Below are positions 63,805 to 64,000 of a DNA stretch of 64,000 nucleotides, one piece after another. The stretch comes from Scylla paramamosain. Taxonomy: Eukaryota; Arthropoda; Malacostraca; Decapoda; Portunidae. The notes beneath the pieces were generated by a model, which saw only the letters and a list, made by a program, of their open reading frames with translations, searched no databases and was not told the origin of the DNA. The stretch is taken from assembly GCF_035594125.1 (NCBI RefSeq), contig NC_087166.1:17867266-17931265 (forward strand). Reading direction: 5' to 3'. The position numbers were made by a program, and so were the translations under genes. Within the stretch, counting starts at the first letter, position 1, and every line of letters begins with the position of its first letter.

Positions 63805-64000
63805 GAGACTAAAGGCGGATAAATGGGCTAAAAAGTTCAAGACACCAAGACGAGATGAAATATTTCCCAGAGTACCTAAGGAATGCGAAGAAGTGAGTCG
63901 TTAGTTTCTGTCTTTAGGAAATCACTTGAGTCAGGTGAGGTACCAGTAATGTGGAGTCAGGCGAATGACCCATCTTTTAAGAAAGGAGATAAAACTTTAA

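Larger units (their letters stand above)
62450..64000 (+). mobile_element. LINE family B copy, continues past the window
   Basis: It includes a 5' leader, endonuclease and the start of RT. Relative to the copy at 18640-20467 it has lost about 380 bases near 63810 (AAAGGCGG joins CTAAAAAGTTCAAGACACC). It carries an extra purine-rich stretch at 63410-63650, not matched elsewhere. It ends in the FKKGDKTL region at the window edge. Confidence 0.82.

Overview
This window is eukaryotic nuclear DNA, most likely from a decapod crustacean and probably a brachyuran crab. The sequence shows very long (TA)n, (GA/CT)n and (GT)n tracts: about 21 TA tracts cover roughly 3.3 kb by my count. It also holds many copies of one non-LTR retrotransposon lineage whose protein I associate with crab genomes, a tRNA-derived SINE, BEL/Pao and Ty3/Gypsy elements, and single exons with canonical GT..AG borders separated by kilobases of repeats. 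There are no operons, ribosome binding sites or compact ORFs of a prokaryotic kind. The species call is inference; the repeat content is read directly.

Host-gene content is sparse. The one gene I recognise is a GH29 alpha-L-fucosidase on the + strand. A candidate signal-peptide exon (33237..33279) and a clear N-terminal catalytic-domain exon (59250..59405) have matching phase-1 splice borders and flank a 26-kb intron packed with mobile elements. Downstream exons must lie beyond position 64000. Three more exon-like islands occur at 4111..4247, 24035..24216 (terminal-exon-like, with a poly(A) signal at 24349) and 25381..25445. The first two are phase-compatible and could belong to an unidentified upstream gene.

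Layout. 1-2.8 kb: degenerate I/Jockey-type LINE (family C). 3-4 kb: Penelope-like GIY-YIG fragment and microsatellites. 4.1-4.25 kb: candidate exon. 4.9-5.8 kb: LINE family A fragment. 6.1-14.1 kb: minus-strand Gypsy element (Gypsy-1) interrupted by a family A LINE. 14.1-15.1 kb: three long TA tracts with an inverted LTR piece. 15.1-18.3 kb: Gypsy-2 with LTR, gag, a textbook -1 frameshift site and truncated pol. 18.5-20.5 kb: LINE family B interrupted by an RTE-type fragment. 20.5-23.8 kb: nearly full-length family A LINE. 24-27 kb: candidate exons and a family C fragment. 27.4-32.7 kb: nested family A copies. 33.2 kb: fucosidase exon 1. 33.8-34.1 kb: foldback. 34.1-41.3 kb: BEL/Pao element with both LTRs, one carrying a SINE. 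41.3-42.5 kb: solo Gypsy-1 LTR sitting inside a TA microsatellite. 42.6-58.7 kb: more family A copies, one nested family B insertion and a Gypsy integrase fragment. 59.25 kb: fucosidase exon 2. 60.2-64 kb: LINE tails, microsatellites and a family B LINE running off the end.

Almost every element carries frameshifts, stops or deletions, so the region is a graveyard of nested insertions. No undescribed cellular system is evident. The more unusual signals are Gypsy LTR ends abutting (TA)n, the Gypsy-2 frameshift signal, reciprocal nesting of LINE families A and B, and host exons surviving as short unique islands between microsatellites.
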